Shown: positions 53,318 through 61,640, counted from the stretch's first letter. The stretch: DNA of 64,000 nt from Sphingobium sp. WTD-1 (GCF_030128825.1 NZ_CP119127.1:2294001-2358000), one strand, 5' to 3'. The notes: generated by a model from the letters alone, not told the origin. Program-made: numbers and translations.

Positions 53318-53680
53318 ATGAGCTATATGGACGGGTTCGTGATCCCGGTGCCCAAGGGCAACAAGGAACGCTACAGGGAGGTCGCCGCCTATGCCGCGCC
53401 GATCTTCATCGAATATGGCGCGCTGCGCGTGGTCGAATGCTGGGCCAACGACATCAAGCCCGGCAAGGTCAATGATTTCCGCACCGCCGTGATTGCCGAG
53501 GATGATGAGGAAGTCGTCTTCTCCTGGATCGAATGGCCCGACAAGGCGACCCGCGATGCCGGCGCGGAAAAGGTGATGAAGGACGAGCGCATGCAGCCCA
53601 AGGAGGGCGAGGACATGCCCTTCATCGGCGCGCGGCTGATCTATGGCGGGTTCGAGGTGCTGGTCGACGCGACCGCCTGA
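53318..53680 (+). CDS. DUF1428 (YbaA-like) protein
   Basis: A 120-residue protein: MSYMDGFVIPVPKGNKERYREVAAYAAPIFIEYGAL, VECWANDIKPGKVNDF, and KVMKDERM ... MPFIGARLIYGGFEVLV. This is the full DUF1428 pattern, a ferredoxin-like dimeric barrel of unknown function. GGAGAG lies about 9 nt before the ATG. The family is often found with VOC and SRPBCC genes, as here. Confidence 0.93.
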   Translation: MSYMDGFVIPVPKGNKERYREVAAYAAPIFIEYGALRVVECWANDIKPGKVNDFRTAVIAEDDEEVVFSWIEWPDKATRDAGAEKVMKDERMQPKEGEDMPFIGARLIYGGFEVLVDATA

Positions 53681-53712
53681 CCTTTCCCAATATCGCATTC
53701 CGGAGAAAGACG

Positions 53713-54513
53713 ATGACCGACCTTAGCGGCAAATTCTTCTGGTATGAACTGATGACCAGCGATCCCGCGGCGGCGCTGGCCTTTTATGGCGATGTCGTCG
53801 GCTGGACGGCAGAGCCGTTTGGCGGCGACCTGCCCGACGGCCCTTATCAGGTGATTTCCGGCAGCGCCGGGCCGCTGGGCGGGGTGATGGCTATCCCGGC
53901 CGAGGCGAAGGAGTGCGGCATGACGCCCTGGTGGGGCGGCTATGTCGGGTCGGCCGATGTCGACGCGGATACCAAAAGGCTGACCGATGCCGGCGGCAGC
54001 GTGAAGCGGCCGCCCGAGGATATTCCGGGCGTCGGCCGCTTTGCGGTGATGGCCGATCCGGGCGGCGCGGTGTTCATGCTGCTTAAGGGATCGAGCCCCG
54101 AGGGGATGGATGCGCCGCCGCCAATGGCGCCGGGCCATGTCGGCTGGCACGAGCTATATGCCGGCGATTTCGACAAGGATCTGGCCTTCTATACCGGGCA
54201 GCTCGGCTGGTCGAAGGGCGAGGCCATGGATATGGGCGAGATGGGCAGTTACCAGCTTGTCTCGCAGACCGGCGCTAGCGATTTCGAGGGTATGACCGGC
54301 GGCATCATGCCGGTGCCGCCGATGATGCCGGTGCCGCTATGGCTGTTCTACTTCACCGTCGGCGACATCGATGCGGCGGTCGAGCGGGTGACGGCCGGTG
54401 GCGGCAGCGTGCTGCAGGGGCCGATCGAGGTGCCGGGTGGCGCCTGGATCATCCAGGCAAGCGACCCGCAGGGCGCGATGTTTGCGCTGGTCGGCAGCAA
54501 GGGAGAGGGATGA
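53713..54513 (+). CDS. Tandem-domain VOC protein
   Basis: A 266-residue protein with two VOC modules: residues 5-120 (GKFFWYELMTSDPAAALAFYGDVVGW... FAVMADPGGAVFMLL) and 135-262 (VGWHELYAGDFDKDLAFYTGQLGW... WIIQASDPQGAMFALVG). Similar proteins are annotated as hydroxylase or glyoxalase-like, but the Glu ligands are partly replaced, so metal binding is uncertain. ATG 53713 has GGAGA 8 nt upstream. Overlaps or abuts the next gene (ATGATG). Confidence 0.9.
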   Translation: MTDLSGKFFWYELMTSDPAAALAFYGDVVGWTAEPFGGDLPDGPYQVISGSAGPLGGVMAIPAEAKECGMTPWWGGYVGSADVDADTKRLTDAGGSVKRPPEDIPGVGRFAVMADPGGAVFMLLKGSSPEGMDAPPPMAPGHVGWHELYAGDFDKDLAFYTGQLGWSKGEAMDMGEMGSYQLVSQTGASDFEGMTGGIMPVPPMMPVPLWLFYFTVGDIDAAVERVTAGGGSVLQGPIEVPGGAWIIQASDPQGAMFALVGSKGEG

Positions 54514-55004
54514 TGGACAAGATTTCCCCCTGCCTGTGGTTCGAAGGCCAGGCCGAGGAAGCGGCGCATTATTATGCGTCAGTCTTCGGCGGATCGGTCG
54601 ACCATGTGAGCTATTATCCCGAGGTCAATCCGTCGCCTTCGCCGCTGCCGGGCGGGAGCGTGCTGCTGGTCGAGTTCAGCCTGTTCGGGCAAAGCTATCA
54701 GGCGTTGAACGGCGGGCCGCAATTCAGCTTTGACGAGGCGATATCGCTGTCGGTGGCGTGCGCGGATCAGGCCGAGCTGGACGGCTATTTCGATCGGCTG
54801 ACCGGTGATGGCGGCACGGCCGGCCCGTGCGGCTGGGTGACCGACAAATATGGCCTCTCTTGGCAATTGGTGACGCGCCAGATCATGGACAATTATCATA
54901 CGGGCGACCGCGCCGGCATTGCCCGCATGATGCAGGCGATGATGACGATGCAGAAGCTGGACAGCGGCGCGATGCACGCGGCGTTCCTGGGAGAGGCGGC
55001 ATGA
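54510..55004 (+). CDS. PhnB-like VOC protein (3-demethylubiquinone methyltransferase-like fold)
   Basis: About 164 residues: KISPCLWFEGQAEEAAHYYASVFGGSVDHVSYYPE... NGGPQFSFDEAISLSVACADQAELDGYFDRL... CGWVTDKYGLSWQLVTRQI. This is the PhnB/DUF899-like VOC branch, named after a misleading methyltransferase label. The ATG at 54510 overlaps the upstream stop; the ATG at 54513 has better SD spacing. ATGA overlap to the SRPBCC gene downstream. Confidence 0.92.
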   Translation: MMDKISPCLWFEGQAEEAAHYYASVFGGSVDHVSYYPEVNPSPSPLPGGSVLLVEFSLFGQSYQALNGGPQFSFDEAISLSVACADQAELDGYFDRLTGDGGTAGPCGWVTDKYGLSWQLVTRQIMDNYHTGDRAGIARMMQAMMTMQKLDSGAMHAAFLGEAA

Positions 55005-55468
55005 GCGGGGCGGAGCATGAACTGTCGGTCACCTGCCTGATCGATGCGCCGCGCGAGATATGCTGGAAGGTGTGGACCGACCTGAAGGACGAATGGTTTT
55101 GTCCCAAGCCCTGGCGCGCCGAGGTGATCGAGGAGGATATGCGCCCCGGCGGCCGCAGCGCGGTGCAGATGTTCGGGCCGAATGGCGAGGAAACCGGGCC
55201 GATGGAGGGCATTTTCCTGGAGGTGGTGCCGGGTGCGCGGGTGGTGACAACCGATGCCTATGCCGCCGGCTGGATACCGCAGGTGCCGTTCATGACCGCG
55301 ATCTGGGACTTCGCAACGGAGGGAGACGGCACCCGCTTCACCGCGACCGCGCGCCACTGGGACGCGGAGGCGAAGGCGCGGCATGAGGAAATGGGCTTCC
55401 ATCCCGGCTGGGACGAGATGATGGCCCAGTTCAAGGCGCTGTGCGAGACGTCGGCCGCGAGCGCTTAG
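55001..55468 (+). CDS. SRPBCC (AHSA1/CalC-like) protein
   Basis: A 155-residue helix-grip protein: HELSVTCLIDAPREICWKVWTDLKDEWFCPKPWRAEVIEEDMRPGGRSAVQMFGPNGEE... PGARVVTTDAYAAGW... HEEMGFHPGWDEMMAQFKAL. It has a hydrophobic cavity for small ligands; the ligand is unknown. Last gene of the VOC operon; its start overlaps the preceding stop. Confidence 0.92.
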   Translation: MSGAEHELSVTCLIDAPREICWKVWTDLKDEWFCPKPWRAEVIEEDMRPGGRSAVQMFGPNGEETGPMEGIFLEVVPGARVVTTDAYAAGWIPQVPFMTAIWDFATEGDGTRFTATARHWDAEAKARHEEMGFHPGWDEMMAQFKALCETSAASA

Positions 55469-55547
55469 TTATTCGCGCGAAGGCCGGGCTATTATAATTG
55501 CACATTATTGTCGCTCGGCTATCCTGTGTTCAACGAAGGTGGGCCGC

Positions 55548-56831
55548 ATGGACTGTCGAATATTGCGAGCCTTAACGCTCAAGAGCAACGGGCAATTGGT
55601 CTGCGACGATAGCAGTGGTTACGGCATCATCCTGGGTGATCTGAGCACGGCGTCAAACTGGAATATCGGCCAAGTGCTGAACGGGCCGGTCTATGGTCAT
55701 GTGCGCAAATCCTTTGCCGAGGGGCGGGCGCCCTGGCCGGGCATCTGCGAGGGCTGTCATACTTTTTCGGGCGGCGGCGCACCCAACGACACGCTCGAAA
55801 GCCGGATCAGCCTGATCGTCGAGCCGACCCTCAACTGCAATCTGCGCTGCCCGTCCTGCCTGCGGATAAAGGAAGGCAAGACCCGATCGGGCGAATGGGA
55901 TCTGGAGCCGGCGAAGTTCGAGGCGCTGTTGCGTAGCTGTGCCAAGAACGGCATTGAGGTTGAGACGGTCCATTATCTCGGTTGGGGCGAACCCCTGCTC
56001 TATGCGGGCCTAGGCGCGCTGACCCGGCTGGTCCGCAAATGGCATCCCCATTGTATCCAAGAAGTGACGACCAGTGGGAGTATCGCCGATCCGACCGTGC
56101 TGGATGACACGGATATTGATCGCCTGACGGTGTCCTGCGACGGCGCGCTGCAGGATAGCTATGTCAAATATCGCAGGTTCGGCGAGATCGATCAGGTGTT
56201 CGGCCTGCTGGATTATGTCTCGCGCCTGAAGCGCAAACCCTTTGTCGAATGGAAATATATCCTGTTCGAACATAATGACAGCGACGAGGAACTGGCGCTG
56301 GCCCAGGCGCTGGCAGAGGGGTTTTCTGTCGACTCGCTGCTGTTCATCATCACCAATTCGAAACGCGCGTCGAAGCGCTATACGATCGACAATATCCGCA
56401 GCTTTCCGATGCAATTTGCGCGGGGCGAGATATCGCCGGCGGCGGCGCTGCTGACGATCCGGCAGAGTGGGCGCCCGGTGCCCGAATATTCCCGCCTTGG
56501 TGATCTGGCCGATTTCTCCTTCTTCCTCGATCAGGCGCAGATCACCATCAGCAATATCCTGGAACTGCGCGGCTGGAGCCTGACAGCCGATGGCGCTTAT
56601 GTCGATCGGATCGAATGCTATGATGGGCCTGATCTGCTGGGATGGGCGCGGCTGGGCCACCGACGCAGCGATGTGTCGCGTGGTCGGCCGAATGCGCAGG
56701 GGCCGGATTGTGGTTTTGCCTTCAAAATTCCGATCGATGCAGGTTTCGCGCCGCAATCTCTGCAGTTCCGGGTGTCGTCAGGCGAAGCCTGCGGCCGATT
56801 CGCCGCCACATTGGAATTCACCGGCGCGTAA
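55548..56831 (+). CDS. Radical SAM protein with N-terminal SPASM/twitch-like cysteines and C-terminal beta domain
   Basis: A 427-residue protein. C97-x3-C101-x2-C104 (LNCNLRCPSC) is the radical SAM cluster, followed by LGWGEPLLYAGL and SCDGA. Residues 1-72 have C3-x11-G-x3-C19 and C67-x2-C70 with LGDL between, the layout of a SPASM/twitch auxiliary cluster domain, but placed before the barrel. Residues 330-425 (LRGWSLTADGAYVDRIECYDGPDLLGWARLGHRRSDV... CGFAFKI) resemble a beta-sandwich seen in surface polysaccharide and glycosyltransferase proteins. AAGG is 9 nt before the ATG at 55548. No precursor peptide or partner gene is adjacent. Confidence 0.85.
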   Translation: MDCRILRALTLKSNGQLVCDDSSGYGIILGDLSTASNWNIGQVLNGPVYGHVRKSFAEGRAPWPGICEGCHTFSGGGAPNDTLESRISLIVEPTLNCNLRCPSCLRIKEGKTRSGEWDLEPAKFEALLRSCAKNGIEVETVHYLGWGEPLLYAGLGALTRLVRKWHPHCIQEVTTSGSIADPTVLDDTDIDRLTVSCDGALQDSYVKYRRFGEIDQVFGLLDYVSRLKRKPFVEWKYILFEHNDSDEELALAQALAEGFSVDSLLFIITNSKRASKRYTIDNIRSFPMQFARGEISPAAALLTIRQSGRPVPEYSRLGDLADFSFFLDQAQITISNILELRGWSLTADGAYVDRIECYDGPDLLGWARLGHRRSDVSRGRPNAQGPDCGFAFKIPIDAGFAPQSLQFRVSSGEACGRFAATLEFTGA

Positions 56832-56843
56832 CAGGCTGGCTCG

Positions 56844-57794
56844 TCAGTCGATTTTTGGCTGCAAGGGCATGCACAATCTGGCAACGGGCTGGTCGGGCAC
56901 CAATATTTCCGCCGGGTCCATTTTCGACATGGCGATGGCGGCGCGCATGAAGAGGAGGGCGGGGCGCAGCGATGTGTCGCCGCCTTCCTGCACCAGTTCC
57001 CGCAGCGCGCGGACGAACAGGTCGGGCCAGCGTTCGATATCCACGCCCTGGCCGCGCAGGATCAGCGCGGTGGCGCTCCAGTGGCGCTGGAGCAGGCCGA
57101 TCATGTCGGTATAGTCGCGGGAGTCGCCGACACAGGCATCGGTCATCTCGCGGAAGATCGGGCCGAGCAGCAGTTGCGGCTTGCCATCGCCCACGCCCGC
57201 CCAGAGCGAACCGGGATATTCGGCGATCAGGCCATTCAAGGCATCGCCGAAATAGCGCAGCCGCCCGTCATGGGTCGCGACCTCGATCAACGGGGCGGCG
57301 GTGCCTTCCTGCTCGGCGCGATGGCGCAGCAGCATCTGGCAGGCGAAACCGGCCAGGGCGCCCAGCGTCTCTTCGGCCGAGCGGGTGCGCGGCGGACGGA
57401 CCCGGTCGAGCAGGCGGCGGGCAAGCGCCTCGTCCGGATCGAGCAGGGCGGGGATGCCCTGTCGCGCGCGATCGATGCGGTGCAGGCCGCGCGTGGCGTG
57501 ACGGACCCAGAGGAGGAAGGTGATGCTGAACAGCGCGAAGCTGGCCGCCATGGCGCCGAGCAGCGGCAGGGCGTAGGCGTTGCGCAGCGGCGGCAGGAGC
57601 AGCGCGAACAGGCAGAATATCGGCAGCAGGGCGAGCGGCAGCAGGCGCGCAAGGCCACGACGCAGGCGCTGCGCGGTGCCCATGTCGGGGATGGCATATT
57701 GGCCGCCGATCAGGCCGAACGGCATGAACAGCGGGCGGCCGTCTGCGCCATGGCCAAAGGCGCTGTCGAGGAAGCTGGTCGTGAGGCGGCGCAT
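56844..57794 (-). CDS. Membrane protein of unknown function
   Basis: A 316-residue protein with two hydrophobic helices (about 50-72 and 76-98), a basic linker, and a cytosolic C-terminal domain of about 190 residues with helical and beta segments (LIEVATHDGRLRYFGDALNGLIAEYPGSLWAG). No family recognised. The ATG at 57794 is chosen because the sequence before it is low-complexity and Pro/Arg-rich; the longer frame begins at 57992. Convergent with the radical SAM gene, 12 nt between stops. Confidence 0.6.
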   Translation of the reverse strand: MRRLTTSFLDSAFGHGADGRPLFMPFGLIGGQYAIPDMGTAQRLRRGLARLLPLALLPIFCLFALLLPPLRNAYALPLLGAMAASFALFSITFLLWVRHATRGLHRIDRARQGIPALLDPDEALARRLLDRVRPPRTRSAEETLGALAGFACQMLLRHRAEQEGTAAPLIEVATHDGRLRYFGDALNGLIAEYPGSLWAGVGDGKPQLLLGPIFREMTDACVGDSRDYTDMIGLLQRHWSATALILRGQGVDIERWPDLFVRALRELVQEGGDTSLRPALLFMRAAIAMSKMDPAEILVPDQPVARLCMPLQPKID

Positions 57795-58143
57795 GGCAAG
57801 GGTCCGGCAGGAAGGAATGCGGGCGCGCCGCGGCGGCAGCCTGACGGGGAAGCTGTTACCGAAATATGAGGGAATGGGCTGAAGGGGGTGTTTACCCTGT
57901 GTCTGAGACGGAAACGCATGATGACGTGGATCAAGCGCTATTCTCTGGCCCAGGGCCGCGTTGACAAATTCGGACGGTCTGAAAACGACCATTTACAGCT
58001 ATTCGCCCCTGTTATCCACGCCGCCTAGTTGCAGACGTTCATTGGGGGAAAACCTCCGCTCATCAGTTTCAGCGCTTGGGAAACGGGTTGCTGCATCTGC
58101 GGCAAGCTGCCATCTACCAGACATTTATGGGCGGGGGGCAAGA
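57795..58143. other. Non-coding interval with a MITE-like segment
   Basis: No convincing gene. 57954-58025 begins GGCCGCGTTGACAAAT and ends GTTATCCACGCCGCC followed by TAG, similar to the ends of the insertion sequence at 58911. The rest probably carries the promoters of the two divergent membrane protein genes. Confidence 0.5.
57954..58025. repeat. Possible MITE related to the nearby IS5-family element
   Basis: A 72-bp segment whose ends match the IS inverted repeats imperfectly: the right end shares CTAGGCGGCGT plus scattered bases (about 19 of 23) with the IS right end, and the left end shares CGTTGACAAA. No transposase inside. Confidence 0.4.
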
Positions 58144-58911
58144 ATGAAAAAACTGTTTGCAATCATATGCCTTTGCCTCGCTGCCTGTAGCCAGCAGGGA
58201 TGGATCGACCGTTTGTCCACGCAAGAAGAGCAGGCGTTCGTTCTTGATACCGCTGAAAGGCTTCGTGCCGGGCAGATTGATCAACTTGCCCAAGGAGCAG
58301 AGCCGGAACTGCAGCGGCAACTGCCGATCTACATAAAGCGAGTCATGCCAATGCTCGCGCCCGTTCGCGGAACTTTCGGATTGCAGACGGTCAATGTGTT
58401 CACCCCTAACGGTGGTCCAACAACTAAAACCTTCACCCTCCAAGGCGGCTCAAACAACCATTGGGCGATAGTCAGGGTCGTGCTGCGGGGATCCAGCAAT
58501 TCGATGCAACTCGCAGGGCTCAACGTCACGCCGTTCCGCAGTGATCCGTCTAAGTTGGACGAATTTGAAATCCGTAAGCGCGGCTTCATGGGCTATTTGT
58601 GGTTGGCGGCAATGCTGGCGAGCGTCAGCATGTGCCTGTGGGCAACCGTCCTCATATGGCGGCGTCGGTGGCTGCGCCGCAGATGGCTGTGGACTTTAGG
58701 TAGCCTTTTGGGTTTCGCTGGCTTCGGCCTGAATTGGTCGACGGGAGCATGGGCGATCCTTTTCGTGAATATTTCCTTTCTCGGAGCACAAGCTACCAAA
58801 ATGGGGCCTTATGCACCTTGGATTCTGAGCTTTGGTATCCCTGTGGTGGCATTGATCGTCATTGTACGGTGGTATCGACGTGATCACGAAGCGGATGCTT
58901 CGCCGTCCTAG
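58144..58911 (+). CDS. Lipoprotein/membrane protein of unknown function, stop codon at an IS insertion site
   Basis: A 255-residue protein: lipobox LCLAAC (Cys about 15), a domain of about 130 residues (AERLRAGQIDQLAQGAEPELQRQL... NVFTPNGGPTTKTFTLQGGSNNHWAIVRVVL), then three helices (about 158-178, 188-205, 220-240). The unusual mix of lipoprotein anchor and C-terminal helices is not known to me. Base composition is AT-richer than the flanks. The TAG stop (58909-58911) is formed by the target TA plus the first G of the IS; without the IS the original sequence would also read TAG, so the protein is unchanged. Confidence 0.7.
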   Translation: MKKLFAIICLCLAACSQQGWIDRLSTQEEQAFVLDTAERLRAGQIDQLAQGAEPELQRQLPIYIKRVMPMLAPVRGTFGLQTVNVFTPNGGPTTKTFTLQGGSNNHWAIVRVVLRGSSNSMQLAGLNVTPFRSDPSKLDEFEIRKRGFMGYLWLAAMLASVSMCLWATVLIWRRRWLRRRWLWTLGSLLGFAGFGLNWSTGAWAILFVNISFLGAQATKMGPYAPWILSFGIPVVALIVIVRWYRRDHEADASPS

Positions 58912-59689
58912 GCGGTGTTGACAAAAGCTTTCAGCCATAGTCGCGCGGCAGCGAGGTTGATGAAGCTCTCGAACGACAGGACGGTCTTGTCGTAGCGGGT
59001 GGCGATGCGGCGCTGCTGCTTGAGTTTGGCGAACATGCGCTCGACACGATTGCGATCCTTGTAGCGCCGGTAGTCGGGATGGGCCGGCACCTTGCGGTTG
59101 GAGCGCGGCGGGATGACGGGCAGGATGCCTCGCATGAGCAGGTTCTCCCGGAACCTGTCGCCATCATAGCCTTTGTCGGCGAGCAGCGCCCTGGGCTTGG
59201 GCAGCGGCAGGTTCATCAGATCGTCGGCCGCCGTATAGTCCGATGCCTCGCCGCCGGTAAGGATGAAGCCGACAGGGAGGCCCTGATTGTCACAGCGGGC
59301 GTGGATCTTGCTCGTAAAGCCGCCGCGTGATCGACCAAAAGCCTGCGCACAAGCCCCCCTTTTCCGCCCGCTGCCGAGACGTGGCCGCGAACCGTGGTGC
59401 TGTCGATCATGTGCTGCCAGTCGTCGGTGAGGCCCAGATCGACCAACGTTTGCAGCATGGCGTCCCAGACGCCTTGCTCCGCCCAGCGCCGGAACCGGAC
59501 ATAGACCGAGTTCCACTTGCCATAGCGCTCGTGCATGTCGCGCCACGGGCAACCGACCCGCAGCACATGCAGCATGCCATTGAGAAAGCGCCGGTTATCG
59601 CCGGCCGGTCGGGCATGCCTCCCACGCTCGGACGGGAGTAGCGGCCCGATCAACTCCCACTCCGCGTCCGACAAATCCCCTCGATCCAT
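58908..59689 (-). CDS. IS5-family transposase, two frames joined by a -1 frameshift
   Basis: Frame A (59689 to 59216) gives the N-terminal part with DLSDAEWELIGPLLPSERGR, FLNGMLHVLRVGCPWRDMHERYGKWNSVYVRFRRWAEQGVW and the first catalytic Asp in HMIDSTTVRGH. At A4G6 (59354-59363 on the plus strand) a -1 slip enters frame B (ending 58908) with RSRGGFTSKIHARCD, the second Asp in LLADKGYDGDRFREN, and RNRVERMFAKLKQQRRIATRYDK (catalytic Glu). The tract and length suit programmed frameshifting. Codons of the end, KAFVNTA, are read from the terminal repeat and TAG from the target site. Confidence 0.88.
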
Positions 59690-59759
59690 GACCGCTCCCC
59701 AAAGAGCAGCCTTGAATCAGAACACGCACCGATTGGGAATCCCTTTTGTCAACGCCGCC
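58911..59759 (-). mobile_element. Insertion sequence, IS5 family (IS427/IS1031-like), complete
   Basis: About 849 bp with 17-bp terminal inverted repeats GGCGGTGTTGACAAAAG and GGCGGCGTTGACAAAAG (one mismatch), flanked by TA duplications at 58909-58910 and 59760-59761, giving CTAG target context. The transposase runs on the minus strand in two overlapping frames joined at a slippery A4G6 tract. Ends, duplication and frames are intact, so it may be active. Confidence 0.9.
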
Positions 59760-59761
59760 TA

Positions 59762-60129
59762 GCTGTCCAATCCGCAAGCGCTCGCCAAGGGAATGTCTGC
59801 TATGGCCCTTTCTATTCCGTGAAACAGCCAGTCCGCATCGCCCCCTGATCGCTGCTCATCCCGCCGATCGCTGAGGGGCCTGCCCGATAGCTGCCCGTCC
59901 GCTCCTGGGCCCAAAGCTGCCGGGCGCGAAGCGACCAGAAGCTGACATGTTCCCCCTCCCGCAGGCGGGAGGGGGTTAGGGGGTGGGCTAGACGTCGCGA
60001 TAGCCCACCCCGCTGCGACTAACGCGCTGCGCGCGTAAGTCTCGCTACCCCTCCCGTTTACAAGAGGGGAATGGCCGCTTCCCACCCACCCCCCCAATTC
60101 AACGGGCGTCGGGCTTGTCCGCTTGCGGT
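59762..60129. other. Non-coding interval with composite palindromic repeat
   Basis: No credible gene. The first 185 bp show nothing recognisable. 59948-60096 is a repeat like that at 47150: CCCCCTCCCGC-AGG-CGGGAGGGGG (59952-59974), GGTGGGCTA/TAGCCCACC (59982-60009), CCCCTCCCG and a closing C-rich run. Confidence 0.6.
59948..60096. repeat. Composite palindromic repeat, second copy
   Basis: Same architecture as 47150-47285: outer C/G-rich palindromes and inner inverted TAGCCCACC/GGTGGGCTA, but with a longer centre (GCGCGTAAGTCTCGCTACCC). Confidence 0.8.
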
Positions 60130-61419
60130 CTAGCGTGGTTTCGCGATTTCCACCGCATAGATGGCGGGGCTGCCGGCGACATTGCTGCGATAGACCAGCC
60201 ATTTGCCGTCGGGCGTGAAATGCTGGTTGGGTTCGAGCGTGTAGTCGTGGCTTGTCAGATCGACGAGCCGTTCCGTCTCCAGCGTGCCGGTGGCGATCAG
60301 CGTGTCGCCGCCGAGCGTGTTGCGGGCGCGGGGATTGTCGTCGGGGCGGGGGTGGAAGAGGCTGATATATTTGCCGTCATTGGCGCCGTCGCCGGAGAAG
60401 CTGCGGCCGTCGGGCGATGAGGCGAAATGATAGGAGCCCTGGCCGGGGCGGATCGCATACCAGCGGCGCGCGCCATTGGTGACGTCATGGCCGGCGAGCC
60501 AGCGCATCCCCTGCGGCATGATGAGGTCATACCAGATGGTGCGGCCATCGGGCGCCCAATATTCATGGCCGGCAATCTCGCCCTGGAGGATGCGCTGATG
60601 CACCTTGGTTCTGGCGCTGCCGTCGGTGCGGATGGTCCAGATGCGGTCGACCTGCTGCCAGGGGCCTTCATGGCAATACATCAGCAGATCGGGATCGGTC
60701 GGCGAGAATTGGACATGGTTGAGCCAGTCCTTCGACGTGGTGATGCGGCGTTGCTGGCCGGTGGCGATGTCGATCGCGAAGATTTCCATCGGCACGCCGG
60801 CGGCGAGCCGGGCCTCCATCCATTTTTCCTTGGCGGCGGCGAAGGAGAGGGGGCGGCCCTGATTGTCGGTGCCGCTGTAGCTGGGTGAGCCGGTTTTCGG
60901 ATCGCGCTTGCCCTGGGCGGCGATGGCGGGCGGCGGCGGGGCGAGTTCGCGATGGCCGGCGAGCAGCGTGTCGTCGGCATTGATGGATTCGATGCGGCCG
61001 CCCGGCATTTCCGCGATACGGCGGCGCTTGCCGCTGTCGAGATCGACCGACCAGACGATGAAGGACGGTTCGCCCTCGCTGCTGCCGGTCGGGTTGGTGG
61101 TATAATAAGCGACATTGGCCCGGTGGCCGACGAACAGCAGCCGGTCGACCTTTTCCTTCAGCACCAGCCGGGTTCGCCAGTTGCTGGTGTCGGCGACGCG
61201 GATCCCCTCCGGCGTCAGATAGACCATGCGCTTTCCGTCGGGGGTAAAGGGATTATAGTTGAAATAGAGGCCATAATTGCCCGGCCGGTCATCGACGCGG
61301 ACGATGCGATGGCCGGTGGTCGGGTCGGTCCAACTGGCGGGGGAAGCGGCGGGTGCGGGCGCTTTCGCTGCGATGAGCAGGGGAAGGGCCAGTCCGATCA
61401 TTGCCTGCCTCAACCGCAT
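60130..61419 (-). CDS. Oligogalacturonate lyase-like seven-bladed propeller protein (PL22)
   Basis: A 429-residue exported protein: signal peptide (1-22, ends near APAAS), then a beta propeller built from blades such as NYGLYFNYNPFTPDGKRMVYLTPEGIRV, LNHVQFSPTDPDLLMYCHEGPWQQVDRIWTI, GHEYWAPDGRTIWYD and SSPDGRSFSGDG. The pattern W(T)DPxTGHR.....YFNxNPFTPDG and QVDRIWT fits PL22 oligogalacturonide lyases, which cleave short pectin fragments by beta-elimination. GGGAGGA is 6 nt before the ATG at 61419. No other pectin gene is visible nearby. Confidence 0.8.
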   Translation of the reverse strand: MRLRQAMIGLALPLLIAAKAPAPAASPASWTDPTTGHRIVRVDDRPGNYGLYFNYNPFTPDGKRMVYLTPEGIRVADTSNWRTRLVLKEKVDRLLFVGHRANVAYYTTNPTGSSEGEPSFIVWSVDLDSGKRRRIAEMPGGRIESINADDTLLAGHRELAPPPPAIAAQGKRDPKTGSPSYSGTDNQGRPLSFAAAKEKWMEARLAAGVPMEIFAIDIATGQQRRITTSKDWLNHVQFSPTDPDLLMYCHEGPWQQVDRIWTIRTDGSARTKVHQRILQGEIAGHEYWAPDGRTIWYDLIMPQGMRWLAGHDVTNGARRWYAIRPGQGSYHFASSPDGRSFSGDGANDGKYISLFHPRPDDNPRARNTLGGDTLIATGTLETERLVDLTSHDYTLEPNQHFTPDGKWLVYRSNVAGSPAIYAVEIAKPR

Positions 61420-61640
61420 CCCATCCTCCCAATTCAAGTTCAATTTGCGGGATTGGATACCGCATATCGGGAATTTGGCAAGGCGGCTGTGATCTCGGCG
61501 CGGCGCATGCTTGCCGGGCCAAGCCTTTGAGAGAGGAGGGCAATAAGGCGCGGGCTTCTGAAATATTCGTGAAATGACGGGGCAAAATCGGGTGGCCACA
61601 GACGGGGCGGAGATTTTCCACCCAGATGAAAGGCCATGAC

